Source of the DNA: Cladobotryum mycophilum
Taxonomy: Eukaryota; Ascomycota; Sordariomycetes; Hypocreales; Hypocreaceae
Assembly: GCA_036429605.1 (NCBI GenBank)
Contig: JAVFKD010000016.1
Location: 2,232,001-2,296,000, forward strand
Length of the DNA stretch: 64,000 nucleotides
Reading direction: 5' to 3'
Shown: in pieces, positions 11,306-23,777 of the stretch
How positions within the stretch are numbered: position 1 is the first letter of the stretch
Layout of the letters: each line of letters begins with the position of its first letter
Made by a program: the position numbers and the translations under genes
The notes under the pieces: generated by a model
What the model was told of the DNA's origin: nothing
Database searches by the model: none
The model's input: the letters and a program-made list of their open reading frames with translations, nothing else

Positions 11306-12608
11306 ATGTCACCTGCTGCTACTATTGGCTCCCATAGCCAGGTCCGATTTCTCCCCATCTCCTACGACTGCCACGACTCCCAGCATTCAGCCCTGAAGCT
11401 CATTCTCACTTTATTTCCCCAATGGGCTAGCGACGACTCCAACGTTGACTTTGTCCGGTTTACTGATGGCATCACAAACACATTGCTCAAAGCAGTAAAC
11501 CGGCGACCAGGCCTGTCCAAGGCCGATATTGACCGGGATGCCATCTTGTTGCGCGCCTACGGCAATGGTACCGACGTTATTATTGACCGAGAGCGCGAGG
11601 CTGCCAATCATGAGCTGCTCATGAGATACGGCCTTGCCCCCGAGCTGCTGGCGCGTTTTGCCAACGGTATGCTCTACCGCTTTGTACGCGGCAGTGTTGC
11701 ACAGCCCAAGGACCTCTCTGACCCCCAGATCTTGCTGGCCGTCTCTCGACGACTAGCTCAGTGGCATGCCACGGTGCCCTGCTTCCCTGACCCAACCCTC
11801 TCGGCAGAGCCACACTATACCAACGGTTCAGGCAACGGTACTAGCTATAAGAGCTTGATGATGAAGGCCGCTGCAGGCAAGCTGATTCCAAATCTATGGA
11901 CGACTCTGCAGAAATTCATCCTGGCGCTGCCAACCGCAACGGATTCACAACGCCAAAGACAGGCTCACCTGCAGCATGAGCTAGAAGAGATGATTCAAAG
12001 GCTAAGCCAACGCCCAGGGCTGGGTCGCAACGGGGTATGTAAAAATTTCTTCTTGGCGTGCCCTTTTTGACGGGCAAAATTCATGAGATATGCTTGCTAA
12101 TCATTGGATTTAGTTGGTCTTTGCTCACTGTGACCTGCTCAGTGGCAATGTCATTATCCACCGAGAAGTCGGTGAGGAGGTATCTGTGAGCTTCATTGAT
12201 TACGAATACGCCACGCCCTCACCGGCGGCATTTGACATTGCCAATCACTTTGCTGAGTGGACTGGCTTTGATTGCGATTATTCCGCTATCCCAACCACAT
12301 CACAGCGACACGCCTTTATTAGCGAGTACATCAAAACATACGCCAAGCTTTCAGGCAAGGCCATGGACCTGGAGGAGGAAACGCGCAAGCTCATTCACGA
12401 GGTGGACGTATTTCGCGGAGTCCCCGGATTTTACTGGGGTATCTGGGCCCTGATTCAAGCCGAGATCTCACACATTGATTTCGACTATACGTCATATGCT
12501 GAGTTGAAGCTAGCCGAGTGGTTTGACTACAAGGCCGAGGAAGATGGGAGTCGCAAAGCATCAGGAAAAGAGAAGCCGCTACGAGAAAGGATGTGGTCAC
12601 GGCAGTGA
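11306..12608 (+). CDS. EKI1: Ethanolamine kinase (CDP-ethanolamine pathway)
   Basis: It phosphorylates ethanolamine (and often choline) with ATP, the first step of the Kennedy route to phosphatidylethanolamine, in the cytosol. Two exons, 11306..12034 and 12114..12608, are joined across a 79 bp intron (GTATGT donor, TTTAG acceptor) to give 407 residues. The N-lobe has the family's FTDGITNTLLKA segment at about residue 53. The join restores the Brenner-type catalytic motif LVFAHCDLLSGNVI (residues 244-257), with Cys where many family members have Asn. The metal-binding stretch FIDYEYATPSPAAFDIANHF follows, ending in the HFAEW signature. Three extra in-frame codon blocks upstream of ATG 11306 are basic and Phe/Leu-rich and begin with GTG, so they are taken as leader. 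Preference for ethanolamine over choline is inferred from the TDGITN and DIANHF motifs. Confidence 0.88.
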
Positions 12609-13486
12609 ATGATTTCTAAGAGGGTTAATAAATGAGATGGGGCAAAGGGGGAGGAGGGGGGCAAAGATTTGAGAAAGCCTAAAAGAAGGAGTCGCGACGG
12701 AGTTTGGCGCAGCTGTCTGCATTTAGATGGGATGATTTGCAGGTCACCTGAAAACATTGGACCCTGAAGTCTTGGCCACTATCGGTATCGGTATCAGTAT
12801 CGGTATCGTTACAGGCCTTGGAAGAATGGCTGCAACGAACAGGGAAGCCATTCAACATGAGCTACACTATTACATGTATCTATTGTACTTATATTGTTTA
12901 ATTAATACAACATGAATCAAAGATGAAATGCAGGGTACTTTGTCTAGGAGTGTCGGATGACGTGCGGGAAATAAACGGTGACGGAGTTCTCGGGGCGTCC
13001 CAAATGCAGCAATACATCAGATGATGATGCATGGCCATGAGCTTTTCGTTGAATCTACCGAGGGGGTGACGTATATGTACAGTTAGATGTTGAACGATCA
13101 ACAAAACAAAAGTGGTAAAGAATCCACAATACCCATGTGTATGTGTATGTGTGCAGGACTGTATGTAGAACGCAAACACGAGCGAACCAACAGGCGTGAA
13201 GGAGGTAACATCAACGACCCTCTCTCCTCTCTCAATACTGGTAAGAGGCGTAAGCAGGCATATTGACCCAAGAAATCTTTATCTATACGCGGGGGGTGGT
13301 GGGTATGCAGTAGAAGTTGTTACTCCGTACTGGTGGCTTATTATTTGACGGGATTGATATTGGAAAACGAATGAGCGAGTGGTTCGATAGGGTACCCTTC
13401 TTTTTATTTTATGCAGGGTTGGCAGGGCGAGCTAGCACGGTAGGGTTGGGCTGGAATTTCCTGATTTGGGGTGGAGTAGGAATGAC

Positions 13487-13519
<33 letters not shown>

Positions 13520-13520
13520 G
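13487..13520. repeat. (GA)n microsatellite
   Basis: About 16 GA units with a single interruption, in intergenic DNA. Confidence 0.9.
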
Positions 13521-14867
13521 GGGTTGCGGTGGCGAAAATAGGACGGAATATTCTTGTTTTTCTTAGGGCGTGACTTTGCGGACATGTACTCTTATGTAGT
13601 TGTAGGTGTGCATGCAAACTAGAGGCGCATTTTCGGGTTGATAGATACTTACCTACATGTTTGAATGGGGGTTGGGGAGTTGGGTGGTGATGGGTTGGTG
13701 TTGCGAATAATTATGAGTAAGTGAGTGAGTGAGTGAGTGAGCGAGCGTGTGTATACTATACATTAGATAACTTTCTGCACACTAAAGAGGAACTGAACCG
13801 TTAGTAGGTAAACGCATTTGCCCAAGTAAATAGCTTGGTAATGTGGTGCTGATAGATGGGATGGAAGAACTGTCAAGGACAACAAGCGAAGGGTGGAGAG
13901 GGGAAGAAGAGAGGAGGAGGAGGAGGAGGGGGTGTGTGGTATGAAAACCCCAGAGAGTTCCTCTTGACATGGAGAGAGTAACCACGTACGACAGGGTTGG
14001 AAATAACGGAAATGTTTATTTACCATTATGAACTATCTCTTTTTTTAACTCCTCTTTTGCCTCCCTCTAATACGGATGGGATCGTCTCCAAGAAAGAATA
14101 ACTGACACTGACATGCTGGAACCAACAAAAAAACAGATAAACAACAACCACCGGACAACAACAGGTTCCATGCTCTTGCTCGTGCTCGTGCTTTTATGCT
14201 CCATGCTTCTTCAGGCCCATCCATGCTATGCCTTGTCAGACACCTCAGACTGAGTCGAACGCTTGCTACTGCTGCAATGCAATGCAGTGCAGTGCACTGA
14301 GCGAGTGGAGAGTCAAGGCAAGTCTGTCTGTTTGTCTCTCTGTATGTCCTTACATGCAGCAATAGCCCTGTAGAGTTTAGAGCCCTGGAGAGCAAAAAAT
14401 GAAAAAAAGAAAGAAAAAAGGGAATGGGTGGTGTGCGCTGTGTACCCTCCCTCTAGTGCAGCTGCCAACCCATTGTGACCTTCCATGCCGGGCCGTCACG
14501 GCCGGGTTGTAAGGTTGTAATGGGGTTGGCACTGTAAGGAGACAAGGGGTCGTATACCTTGTAGGTATAGCAAGGTACTACTTCTTCCGCAGTCAATTTT
14601 TTCTCTTCCAACGCAAAGCATCCAATGGTAAACAAGGTTAACGGTTAAGGGTACGGAGGAGTACTCCGTTTTTTTCTTTTTCTTTTTATTCTTTCTTTTC
14701 TCAAACCTGGGGGTGGCTTTTTTTTTTTTTTGGAAGGCTCGAACATTTTCGATAACGTTTAATCCCGTTTTTCTCACACCTTGAGCTTTTGGGTCTTGAC
14801 CGTTTTTGGTTCCAACTCTGTTCCTTGGTTTTTGTGCTTGAAATGGTGAGGCCTATTATGGGGGGAG

Positions 14868-14937
14868 AGGAGAAGGAGGAGGAGGAGGAGGAGGAGGAGG
14901 ATGAGGAGGAGGAGGAGGAGGAGGAGGGGAGCGAGTA
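14868..14937. repeat. (GGA)n microsatellite
   Basis: A purine-rich GGA/GAG repeat of about 70 bp. It encodes spurious poly-Ser/Leu/Pro frames on the minus strand and poly-Arg on the plus strand. Confidence 0.9.
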
Positions 14938-16332
14938 GTAGGCAAGCAAGCAAGAGGGAGTTTGGAGGAGCCGCTAGTAGAAAAGCGTTTTTGAAAGTGG
15001 GTTGGCTCTGGGCGGCTGTGCTGGGTAAGGCGGTACTTTCGTACATACATACAGGTACTGCAGTGCTCTGTACTGCACTGTACGGTACGGTATGCAGCCA
15101 AGTCGTCACAGTTTGTACTCTCCTCCGGCGTCTAGTTTCCACCTTTTAGGTACAGGCCAGGTAGGTACTTGCTAGCACATACAGTATGATTACTGCCACA
15201 TGGCGTTTTCCGGAGTCTCAGACAAAGACCAAACACAAGCCCTTTCCGTGTGTGCCTGGAGGGTTGGCCCTGGTTCTGCGACTCAAACACAGTGTCAAAA
15301 AGAAAAAGAAAAAGACATGGAGTAGTAATGGAACAACACATAAGTAAGACTAACGGACAAGCAAGCAGAGAACGACGAGAAAAAAGAAAAGAAAATTGTC
15401 TGAGAGTCGTTAGAGGACCCGGGGCCTTTTCTCCTAGCACCTAATCGGATGCCGTGCCTGCAAGGCTAAAGCCAAGCTTCCCCCACCGCCTGTCCTTGTA
15501 GCGACTTCTGATGCGACTCTGTTGATGCTGAGAGTGACCGTTATGGTTCTGTACATGCCGAAGGTACATGCAACTTCAAGGTCTGGGCTTGCTGCACCCA
15601 CCGCTTTCGCCGTACGTGCCCAGCGTCTGCTCCTGTCCGTCTGCTCTGTTTGTCTGTCTCTCTCTCTCTCTCTTTGTCTCTTTGTCTCTTTTGTACGTAC
15701 CATTGGTGGCGTGTGTCTGATGCAATGCCAGTTGCAAGTGTGTCCGTCCGGCTGTCTGTCCTTGACCAGACCAGACCAGACCAGACCAAACAAGAAACCC
15801 TCCCCTCCTCTCCCATCCCCCAGCGCAAGCCAGCCCGCAATTCCCGCGACCTTGCCCCAATGCAATGCAGGGGAGGGGGGCGTGTGTTGAGAAAGGGGAG
15901 AGGTGGTAATTGGAAAGGCGAGTGAGGTGAGTGAGCGTGCGTGCGTGCATTGCAGGCAGAGCGAGAGCCCAGAGGTGAGAAAAATTGCTCGCGAAAAAAA
16001 AAGTTTGTGAGAAGTCACTGACGGACAAAAAAAACTGTTGAAGATTTAGAAGCCGTCAGAACGTGCAGGGAAAACGGGAAGGAGAGACGGCCAAGAGAAA
16101 TAACCAAGACAACAGCAACGCTCATCACACACACACATACACAGCACAATCACAGCATACACACACACGCAGACACCACACACTCACAAGGAACATATCC
16201 AGAACACTCAGAGAAACCAGCATCGACAGCCTTAATCAGCCACACAAAATCTTTTTCTTTCTGTGTTGCCCAATCCAGAGTCCCTTGAAAAAAAGGTAAC
16301 CCCCAGCCCATACAGAGAGACAGGAACCAAGC

Positions 16333-16355
16333 AAAAAAAAAAAAAAAAAAAAAAA
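16333..16355. repeat. Run of 23 A
   Basis: An uninterrupted adenine run about 170 bp upstream of the C2H2 gene's chosen ATG. It shows that the assembly does not uniformly truncate A/T homopolymers. Confidence 0.95.
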
Positions 16356-16523
16356 GTGTTCGAACCCGTCACAACCAGCCCTGCCCAGGGCGCGCGCCAT
16401 GGATACGGCACTTTCGGCGCGCCGGCAACATGTCATGAAGCCTGGAGCCTAACTCAAGCTGGACTGGACATTGAGAAGCAGACGACTCGACTCGTTCGTT
16501 CGTTGGATGAACAAGCGCGAAGC

Positions 16524-16867
16524 ATGTCTGATCCAGGCCCAGATATCGACATCGACCATGCCATCCGCCAGCTGCTCGACCAACAGGCCGGCATCCAGGC
16601 AAGGCTTGCCACTCTTCTGGGTGCTTATCACCATGGCCATCAGCATGCTGGCCAAGGTTATGGTCATAGTCATAGTCATAGTCATGGACTTGATCTCCCA
16701 CGAGAGCTTGACATGCTGCGCCACAAGCTGTGCGTGCTTGAAGGTATAGTCGATCATCATGGTGCGTTTTTTCTCTCTCTTCCTCTCTCTCCTCTCTTTC
16801 CTCTCTCTGTACATTTTTACCCAATCTCACACACACACTCACGCACACACGCTCACACACACACACA

Positions 16868-16909
<42 letters not shown>

Positions 16910-19900
16910 CCTTTCACCTCTCACCTCTCACCTCTCACCTCTCCTTTTCCCTCCCTCTCTGTTTCTTCTCTCACCCTCCCTCTCACTCACCCACACTCTC
17001 TCTGCCTGTTATCACCCCCAGCGCCATACACATATACACACAAGTCAAAGATAGAAATACATCCACACATGCTCCCGTCCCTAGCACGCAGCCCTATCTG
17101 GCTTGATTTGATCCACGTCTATGCCTGCCTGGGCTGAGCCGTTTATGGAGTAGGGTGCTGACTCGTAATGCTTCCCTAGGCCTAGCATCGCGCATCGCCC
17201 CATTCCTTTCCGACATGGAGGAGGCTCGCGCGATTCAGTACCGTTGCGAGTGTCTCGAGGCAGTCTGTATTCAAGAGCGTAAGCCAGACCTTAACCCTAC
17301 CTTGCCTTACCTTGCCTTGCTCATTCATCCTTTACCTTTACTACCTACCCGCTACCTGCCTCTCTCTACCTGACCATGTACCATGTAATCATCCGCCGTT
17401 CACACCTTCTCCCCATCTTCCCTGCCCCGTTTTCACTACTCATCGTCAATGACAAAAAGACTCACTCAATCCGAGAAAGAGATGAAGACAAGACCTCGTG
17501 ACTAATAAGTGCAAATAAAATCAACAGACGTGGATGCGATTGAGCCCCTGAGACGCTCTTCTCAATCGGCACCACCGGGATTTGGGTCTTGGCTGGATAA
17601 GCATTTGGAGCTCCACGACCCGGTCCTTCGTGGCAAACGGGAACGCGGTAATGACAGCCCATCCGGCTCTTATCCGCTTCCCTCTCTCAAGTGTTGGGAT
17701 CAACATTGTGTTCACTACGTCTACGGTTTTTCCACACAGATTGATCAGGACACTCACGCCCGGATGCATGCCTCTCACCCAAAGAGAGAGTCTGAACTCT
17801 CCGTGATAAACTCATCGCCCGCACATTTCCATGGACATACTCGCACTCACACTCACACCCACACTCCATCTCTGTCCAATGCCTCGGATACATTCTTGAG
17901 GCCGATACCTTCTATGAACCTTCCTCGCCCCGCATTATCCTCCCAGTTGCCTCCTCTTAGAATCCCATCACGATCTACCGACCCTCGAGACTCACTATCA
18001 GACTATGCATATTCTAGCAACCGCTCTGCTCCCGTGAGGAGCTTTGGCGATTCCGATGTCGAACCATTGTTGCCCCCCTTGAAACGGAGTAGAGTTGGGA
18101 GCCTGCCTCGACTGGAATCTATCGGAGAGCTTCGTCTCTTTCAGGACTACAAGGCTTGCCTCCGGTGTAGAATAGTCCAAAAGGAGGTGGGATAACATCT
18201 TTACTATCATCTTTCTTTCCTCTGTTGACTTGTCCATCATGACTAATCTCATTCTTACCTTTCCATCTAGTGTGACGGAAACCAGCCATGCTCATCATGT
18301 TCTGACCTGTCACCGACCGGTTCCGAAGAACATTGGGCTAGCATCGGGTGCTTCCGCGGTCCCATCACTTCCTTTGTTGATTATATACTTCCAGGTACTT
18401 CTTGTGCGGCAAACGACCTTCTGCTTATTCTGATCAGAGACTTGTAGGCCCTCCATCACCAAAGCAAACCCGAACTCCCATTACTTCCCCATTAGCTCGA
18501 CGACAAAATGTAAACGAACACATACAGCGGACATGCCCGTTTTCTAGCCATGTTACATCCGCCGTCAAGGCCTGCCTTGATTTCCCAGATGCATTTTGGT
18601 GGTCCGGACAAGTATCCAAAAGGTTTGATGGAAACGACGATGCGCCAGCATATGGCCGAACGGTGATTGAGCAGCCGCCGCCTATCCTGTGCGCCCTTGT
18701 TGCCAGCTGGAATGCTCAGGAGACCTCGTACAGCCTCCTCGAAGTCCTACGCATCACCAGCTGTTTATCGACATCTCGTGAGGCGGAAGAATCCGCCTAT
18801 CCCGTCCTTCATCACGCCAAAATGCTCCTTCGGGAGGCTGCATTCTATAGCATCTTACAGCAAGACCCTATTCTCCAATTCGAACCGAGCTTTGGTTATC
18901 GGCCGCCCTCAGATTCATCCGACTTGAGCGATCACGTACGGCTTCTCGAGCAATGTATGATATGGTTCTTGCAGTCTTTCGAATCCATGGCGACAAGGAA
19001 AATTCCACTTCTACCAAAGGAATGGCTTGCCGTCTTTCATGCTCTGTGCATATTTAGCATTGTTCGGACATTACTTATTGACATTGCCCCCATGTCTTCG
19101 CCTCATCAACCATTGCGACATCGTCAAGGACTTATGAAGGATAATCCCCGCCATGCGATACACAGCATGTACAAGGCGCTGGTCTTACTATTCTCTTCTA
19201 CAGGTCCCATGTTTTTAGACAGGATCCCCCATGATTTGCCAACCGACGTCAAATCTGCCTATCAGGTTACGGCCCAGATTATTCGGATGGATACATGGTC
19301 CACACGAACCATTCACTCCAGTACCAACTTTCTCCTGAGTCTTGGGAGCGGACATCACGAGTCACTTGGCTTCAATGGCTTTATTAAGCATCGGCAGCTG
19401 CGTATATCAGCAGCACATGAGGCCGTGCATCTAAAGCCCTTGTCGAGAGCCGGGCGAGAACCACATCATTCACCTATTGTCGCAGCACCCGGGTTCTCCA
19501 GTCAGAGTGGCACGCCTAGCTCCCGTTCCGAGGCATTGGATGATACGAACGTCTCTCGTGTAGGATTTGCATCTTCGGCAAACCAGTCTCATCCTGAACA
19601 TGGGCGTACCAGGAGGCATACGGTTGCAGAAGCTCCGACGGATTCGATATCAAGCCCGATTTTCGGATCTCACATAGCTCCTATGAGATATAAATCTGCG
19701 TACCAGAGGCCGCCTTTAAGACGTGTTTACTGCCCCAGATGCAATGAATATCCCGAGGGATTTCGCGGTGAACACGAATTGAGACGCCATGCAGATGCTA
19801 AGCATTCTTTACTAATTAAGAGATGGGTTTGCTGCGAACCTGAAGCTCAGGCACCAACGTTACCACGGCCTGCCATTCCACTATCTAGCTGCAAAGCATG

Positions 19901-20969
19901 CGTGATGCAAAAGAATTACGGTGCCTATTACAATGCCGCCGCTCATCTTCGCCGCGCTCACTTTAACCCTCAACGCGGCGGCAAAGCAAGTGGGGACTGG
20001 CCACCTATGTCATTGTTAAAGGACTGGATGCGTGAAGTGCGCCAGTCCGCGGCAGAAGCTGCCTCTCAGGGTGAAGATATGTCGAGCGGGGGCGAAGAGG
20101 ATGATGATATCAGACCACTCAGGACAACAGTTGAGCTGCATGGACTTCCCGGTGCCGGAGGACGCACACCGATATCTGCTGCCGGTTCTATGATGTTATC
20201 GCCTATTGTTGCCGAATCACCGGGTGGCTGGGAAGCCGCACAAAGGAGCCCCGCCCATCGCCTACCTCCTCCCCCGCCGTTATCCTTGCCTCCCCCATCA
20301 CAACCTCCACCTCTTTCCTTGCCGCCCCCATCAGTAGCAGCGAGTGAAGCCCAACACCAAGCGTCACCAAACCGCAGCCGATGTCCGCATCCAGACTGCG
20401 GCCGAGTTTTCAAAGACCTGGCCTCACATATGCTAACACACCAAGAAGAGCGTCCTGAGAAGTGTCCCATTGAAACTTGCGAATACCATACCAAGGGTTT
20501 CGCTCGTAAATATGACAAAAATCGGCATGCTTTAACACATTACCGGGGAACAATGGTGTGCCCCTTTTGTCCTGGCGCTGGGACTCCCTACGCCAAGGCC
20601 TTCAACCGAGCCGATGTATTCAAGCGTCACCTCGCGGCGACCCACCAAATCGAACAAACACCACTCAATAGCCGCACTGGCAGCGGCGGCGGCAGACTTA
20701 TCACGCTATCAACTGCCGCCGCTGGTCCGGGAGCCATGTGCTCCATCTGTGGGGGGCGATTCGGCGCTCCTCAGGACTTTTACGAACATCTCGATGACTG
20801 CGTCCTGAGCGTCCTCGTGCCCTCTGCGGCAGTAAGGGCCATAGAGACGAATAACGACATCACTAACGACGATGATGGGAAAAAATCCGGAGTGACGAAT
20901 GGAAATACACAGGGTTTGATCTACATACGCAAAGCGAAAAAGTCTGGTCGGACAGAAGGAATGAACTAA
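16524..20969 (+). CDS. C2H2 zinc-finger regulator with an added Zn2Cys6-like cluster
   Basis: Five exons fit: 16524..16743, 17180..17278, 17528..18186, 18271..18394 and 18448..20969. All phases agree and give 1207 residues. The last intron is only 53 bp but has a CTGAT branch site. The N-terminus (MSDPGPDIDIDHAI) is followed by a short His-rich HSHSHSHG run. At residues 317-336 a C-X2-C-X6-C-X5-C-X2-C array (CLRCRIVQKECDGNQPCSSC) is split by the third intron. At least four C2H2-type fingers follow: about 795 (CPRCNEYPEGF...HADAKH), 1014 (CPHPDCGRVF...HMLTH), 1040 (CPIETCEYHTKGF...HALTH) and 1072 (CPFCPGAG...HLAATH). Two Cys-rich segments (about 852 and 1132) are less canonical. A Pro-rich linker precedes the third finger. 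I recognise it as a conserved but poorly characterised Sordariomycete nuclear protein; its targets are unknown. Its first intron carries a large CA/CT microsatellite. Confidence 0.82.
16822..16946. repeat. Compound (CA)n-(CT)n-(CTCTCAC)n tract inside intron 1 of the C2H2 gene
   Basis: It begins with CA repeats, passes into about 20 CT units, then about four copies of a CTCTCAC heptamer. It lies wholly within the 436 bp first intron (16744-17179), the longest intron of this gene, and provides a long pyrimidine tract. Confidence 0.85.
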
Positions 20970-21722
20970 AGTTTTTGTTTATGCTTTTTTTGATATATTT
21001 TTTGTGTGTTTACTTATATTTGCTCGAATATTGGTTTGATCCTTTAGTTTTCTTTTTTTGGTTACTTATTAGTACTTATATGTTCTTGATTCTTGAATGT
21101 TGTTTCAACTGTTTTTCTGTTGTGTTTGTTTTTCCTCTTTTGGATGAAGCGTTTGAGCGAATCTCATGCTATAGATGAAATACAATTGCTGTGTGTATAT
21201 CGAAGAAAAAGAAAGGAATACACAAGACATAATGTTATGGCCGTACATGAGGAACAGGAGGAAGGGATATGGATAAAAGGGAGGGGAATAGGAGGGGTAT
21301 AAACAATTTCTTGTTTGTAACTATTTAGGATACGGTTTCATGCCACGACTTGGTTTTTTCTCGGGCAACGGGTGAAATATGCTATATATGTGCATTATTC
21401 ATGTTTTTATTTACTCATATCTCCGAATGATAACATGGCCATAATCCTCCCTGCCAACCATGAGTCTCTGTTTCTTCCCGCTAAAAAAAACACATAATTT
21501 CATCCTTTACTGATTCATCGTCTCATCAACAAGGCTCGTCCTCGTCTAGAAGACGACATCTCATCATTTCATCCTCATTATATACATAGATATTCTTCCG
21601 CTATGATATCATTTCGCTGTTTAATACACAAGCAAGACTAAAGGGTAACATTAAACAAAAAAGAGAAAGCCAAAGATATTCAAAAAAGACAATGCTGCAT
21701 ACCAAATGGGAGGGGAGCATGT
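20970..21722. other. Convergent 3' region (C2H2 gene / permease)
   Basis: The 753 bp are AT-rich, with T-rich stretches just after the C2H2 stop codon, as expected for two facing 3' UTRs. No gene is seen. Confidence 0.5.
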
Positions 21723-23777
21723 CTATTTGGAACTATCGTCGGTAGGGGCCTTTTCGCTGAAGACGCCATTAGACGAAGCGTAACGACCGGAAGGGCTGGA
21801 TCGCTTGAAGAAGGCGTGAATCTCGGGGGAGAACTCGCCATCGTCGGGCATGCCATGGTCGTTGTCGCCCTCGGTCTCCTTGGGTCCACGAGCGGCTTGA
21901 ACGGACTCCCACTCGGCGCGCATGTCGGAAATCTTGGCCTTCCAGTCCTGCTGGGGATCGTACGACTTGCCAACGCCGCGAAGACGCTCCCAAACACTGA
22001 GATGAGTGGGGTTGACGGCGACACCGTGGTACTCTTCAGACCTGCCCTCACGGATATATCTCCAGCGACGCTCCTGCTCCTTGAGATCAAGGCCAGTGGT
22101 ATCAGGGAGGAAAAGATAGGTGAGGAACATGCCGGCGAGACCGAACCAGGGAACGACATAAAACTTGGTCTGGTTGTCTATGTAGTTGTACAGAACTGAG
22201 GCGAGCAGAGCACCGGCCTTGCCGAGACAGGCGGAGAAACCATGGGCAGAGGCACGGATGGGAGTGGGGAACACCTCACCAGCAACAAGGAAGGTGACAG
22301 AGTTGGGTCCAAACTGGTTAAAGAAGGAGGAGAGGAAGTACATGGCCTGGAACGAGTGGATACCGGCGGGACTGGTATAGTACTCATAATTGAAGGCGGG
22401 GATGACGAACATGAGGAAGCACATGAAGAAGCCAACCTGTTGCATCATCTTGCGACCGTAAAGCTTGTTGTCGATGAGGAGAGAAGCGAGGTAGTAGCCA
22501 GCCAGGGAGACAGTGATGTTGACCAAGTTCCAGCTCCAGGTGGTGAGAAGAGAGTTGGGGTTGTTGGAAATGACCTTGATGAATTGACCTTGGAAGAGCT
22601 TGTTGCCGTAGAAGAAGACATCGTTGCAGAACCATGTGCCAGCAGTAGCGAGAAGACGGCCACCAAACTCACTGAAGCAGAACTTCAAAGCGGTGACGTC
22701 GTAGCCAGTGACATTGGTGCGACCCTTGGCCTGTGCAAGCTGCTTGGAGGCGTTGGGCATCTTCCAAGTTCTGTAGTAGACGAGCCACAGGGTACCAATG
22801 GCAGGGAAAGCAAAAGACAGACGGAAGGCATATTGAGCAGCAGATGCGCTGTATGGCGGGCCACCGTTGCCGCTGTTGAAGATGACAAGCAAGACGATAA
22901 GGAGGACCTGGTTGACGAACTGGCCCCAGCCCTGCATGAGGAAAGCCATGGTGACACGTCGACCACGATGCAGACGATCCTCGCGAGTAGAGAGCTTGCC
23001 AGAGGTGGCGGCGCTTTCAAGGGAAGAAGTAGCAGTAATGGGATATTCACCACCGACACCCAAACTGTAGAAGAAGAGAGACCAGGAGTAGCAGATGACC
23101 CAACCTTGAAGAGAGAGGCCCCAGCTGGCCGTCAACATGAGCAAACCGATGAACATGATGATGGCATCCTGAATGAGACCCCAGCGTCGACCGACCCAAT
23201 CTCCGATAACCTGTTGTTGTTTCAGTTAGTGTTTCGATTCCATTCATCGCCCGGGGGTTCCGCGTAACGAAAGACAATGACTTACACCAACAAAGACCTG
23301 ACCAACCATGATGCCGATGATCTCGAGATAGGTGACAGCAGAAACCCAATTCTTGCTGCAAACCTTGTTATTGCCCCAGCACTCTGGCCAGACCTGACTG
23401 AACAGTGGCTCAAGGTTACCAATGGAGAAGAGCACATATCCCTCGAGACCGAGACCAGCACCGGGGATGACAGCATGGCGGAAGTACCATGAAAGAGGCG
23501 ACAACGGATCCTTCTTCATCATGGCACCAATTGTTTTCAGTTCCTCAGCGGCAGCCTTCTTGTCAACCTCTGTGACGAACTTGACGCGCTCGCCGAGAGG
23601 CAAATCGGCCCAGTAAACACCTTCGGGCGTATAAGAGTCGTCTGGACGTGTTACATGGCTGAAGATGCGACGCTCGTCGGCGTTCTCGATTGGGAAATCG
23701 TCATGATCTTCACCGACACCGAGGGGACCGTGTGGGATCGGAATCTCGCCGGGATAGATGCCGTCGTCGCCCGCCAT
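21723..23777 (-). CDS. MFS permease of the phosphate:H+ symporter group (Git1/Pho84-like)
   Basis: Two exons (23777..23286 and 23210..21723) are joined over a 75 bp intron with a GTAAGT donor, giving 659 residues. The protein has a hydrophilic N-terminus of about 100 residues, then roughly twelve hydrophobic segments. The signature FFYSLGVGGEYPITATSSLE at about residue 208 matches the GxGxGG(D/E)YP motif of the phosphate:H+ symporter family, which includes fungal phosphate permeases and the glycerophosphoinositol permease Git1. The central loop contains RTWKMPNASKQLAQ, and the C-terminal half holds FLVAGEVFPTPIRASAHGFS, an MFS-type motif. The charged C-terminal tail of about 110 residues (WRYIREGRSEEYHG onward) is cytosolic by the usual topology. 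The likely substrate is phosphate or a glycerophosphodiester; the sequence alone does not decide. The long N-terminal extension is a feature I associate with one filamentous-fungal subclade. Confidence 0.82.

Larger units (their letters stand above)
12609..16523. other. 3.9 kb intergenic region upstream of the C2H2 regulator
   Basis: No gene is supported. It is dense in simple repeats: GGTATC at about 12783-12808, (GA)n, (GAGT)n, (GGA)n, (GACCA)n and a 23-A run at 16333-16355. It carries TACTCCGTA at 13321 and an ACGGAG/CTCCGT inverted repeat at 14653-14669. The frame of the C2H2 gene stays open upstream of its chosen ATG as far as 16263, so a slightly longer N-terminus cannot be excluded. 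Confidence 0.45.

Noticed and set aside
15434..16018. Minus-strand open frame of 194 codons
   Set aside because: It overlaps GACCA and CT repeats (RERERDRQTEQ-type low complexity) and has equally long frames in other phases. No domain is seen.
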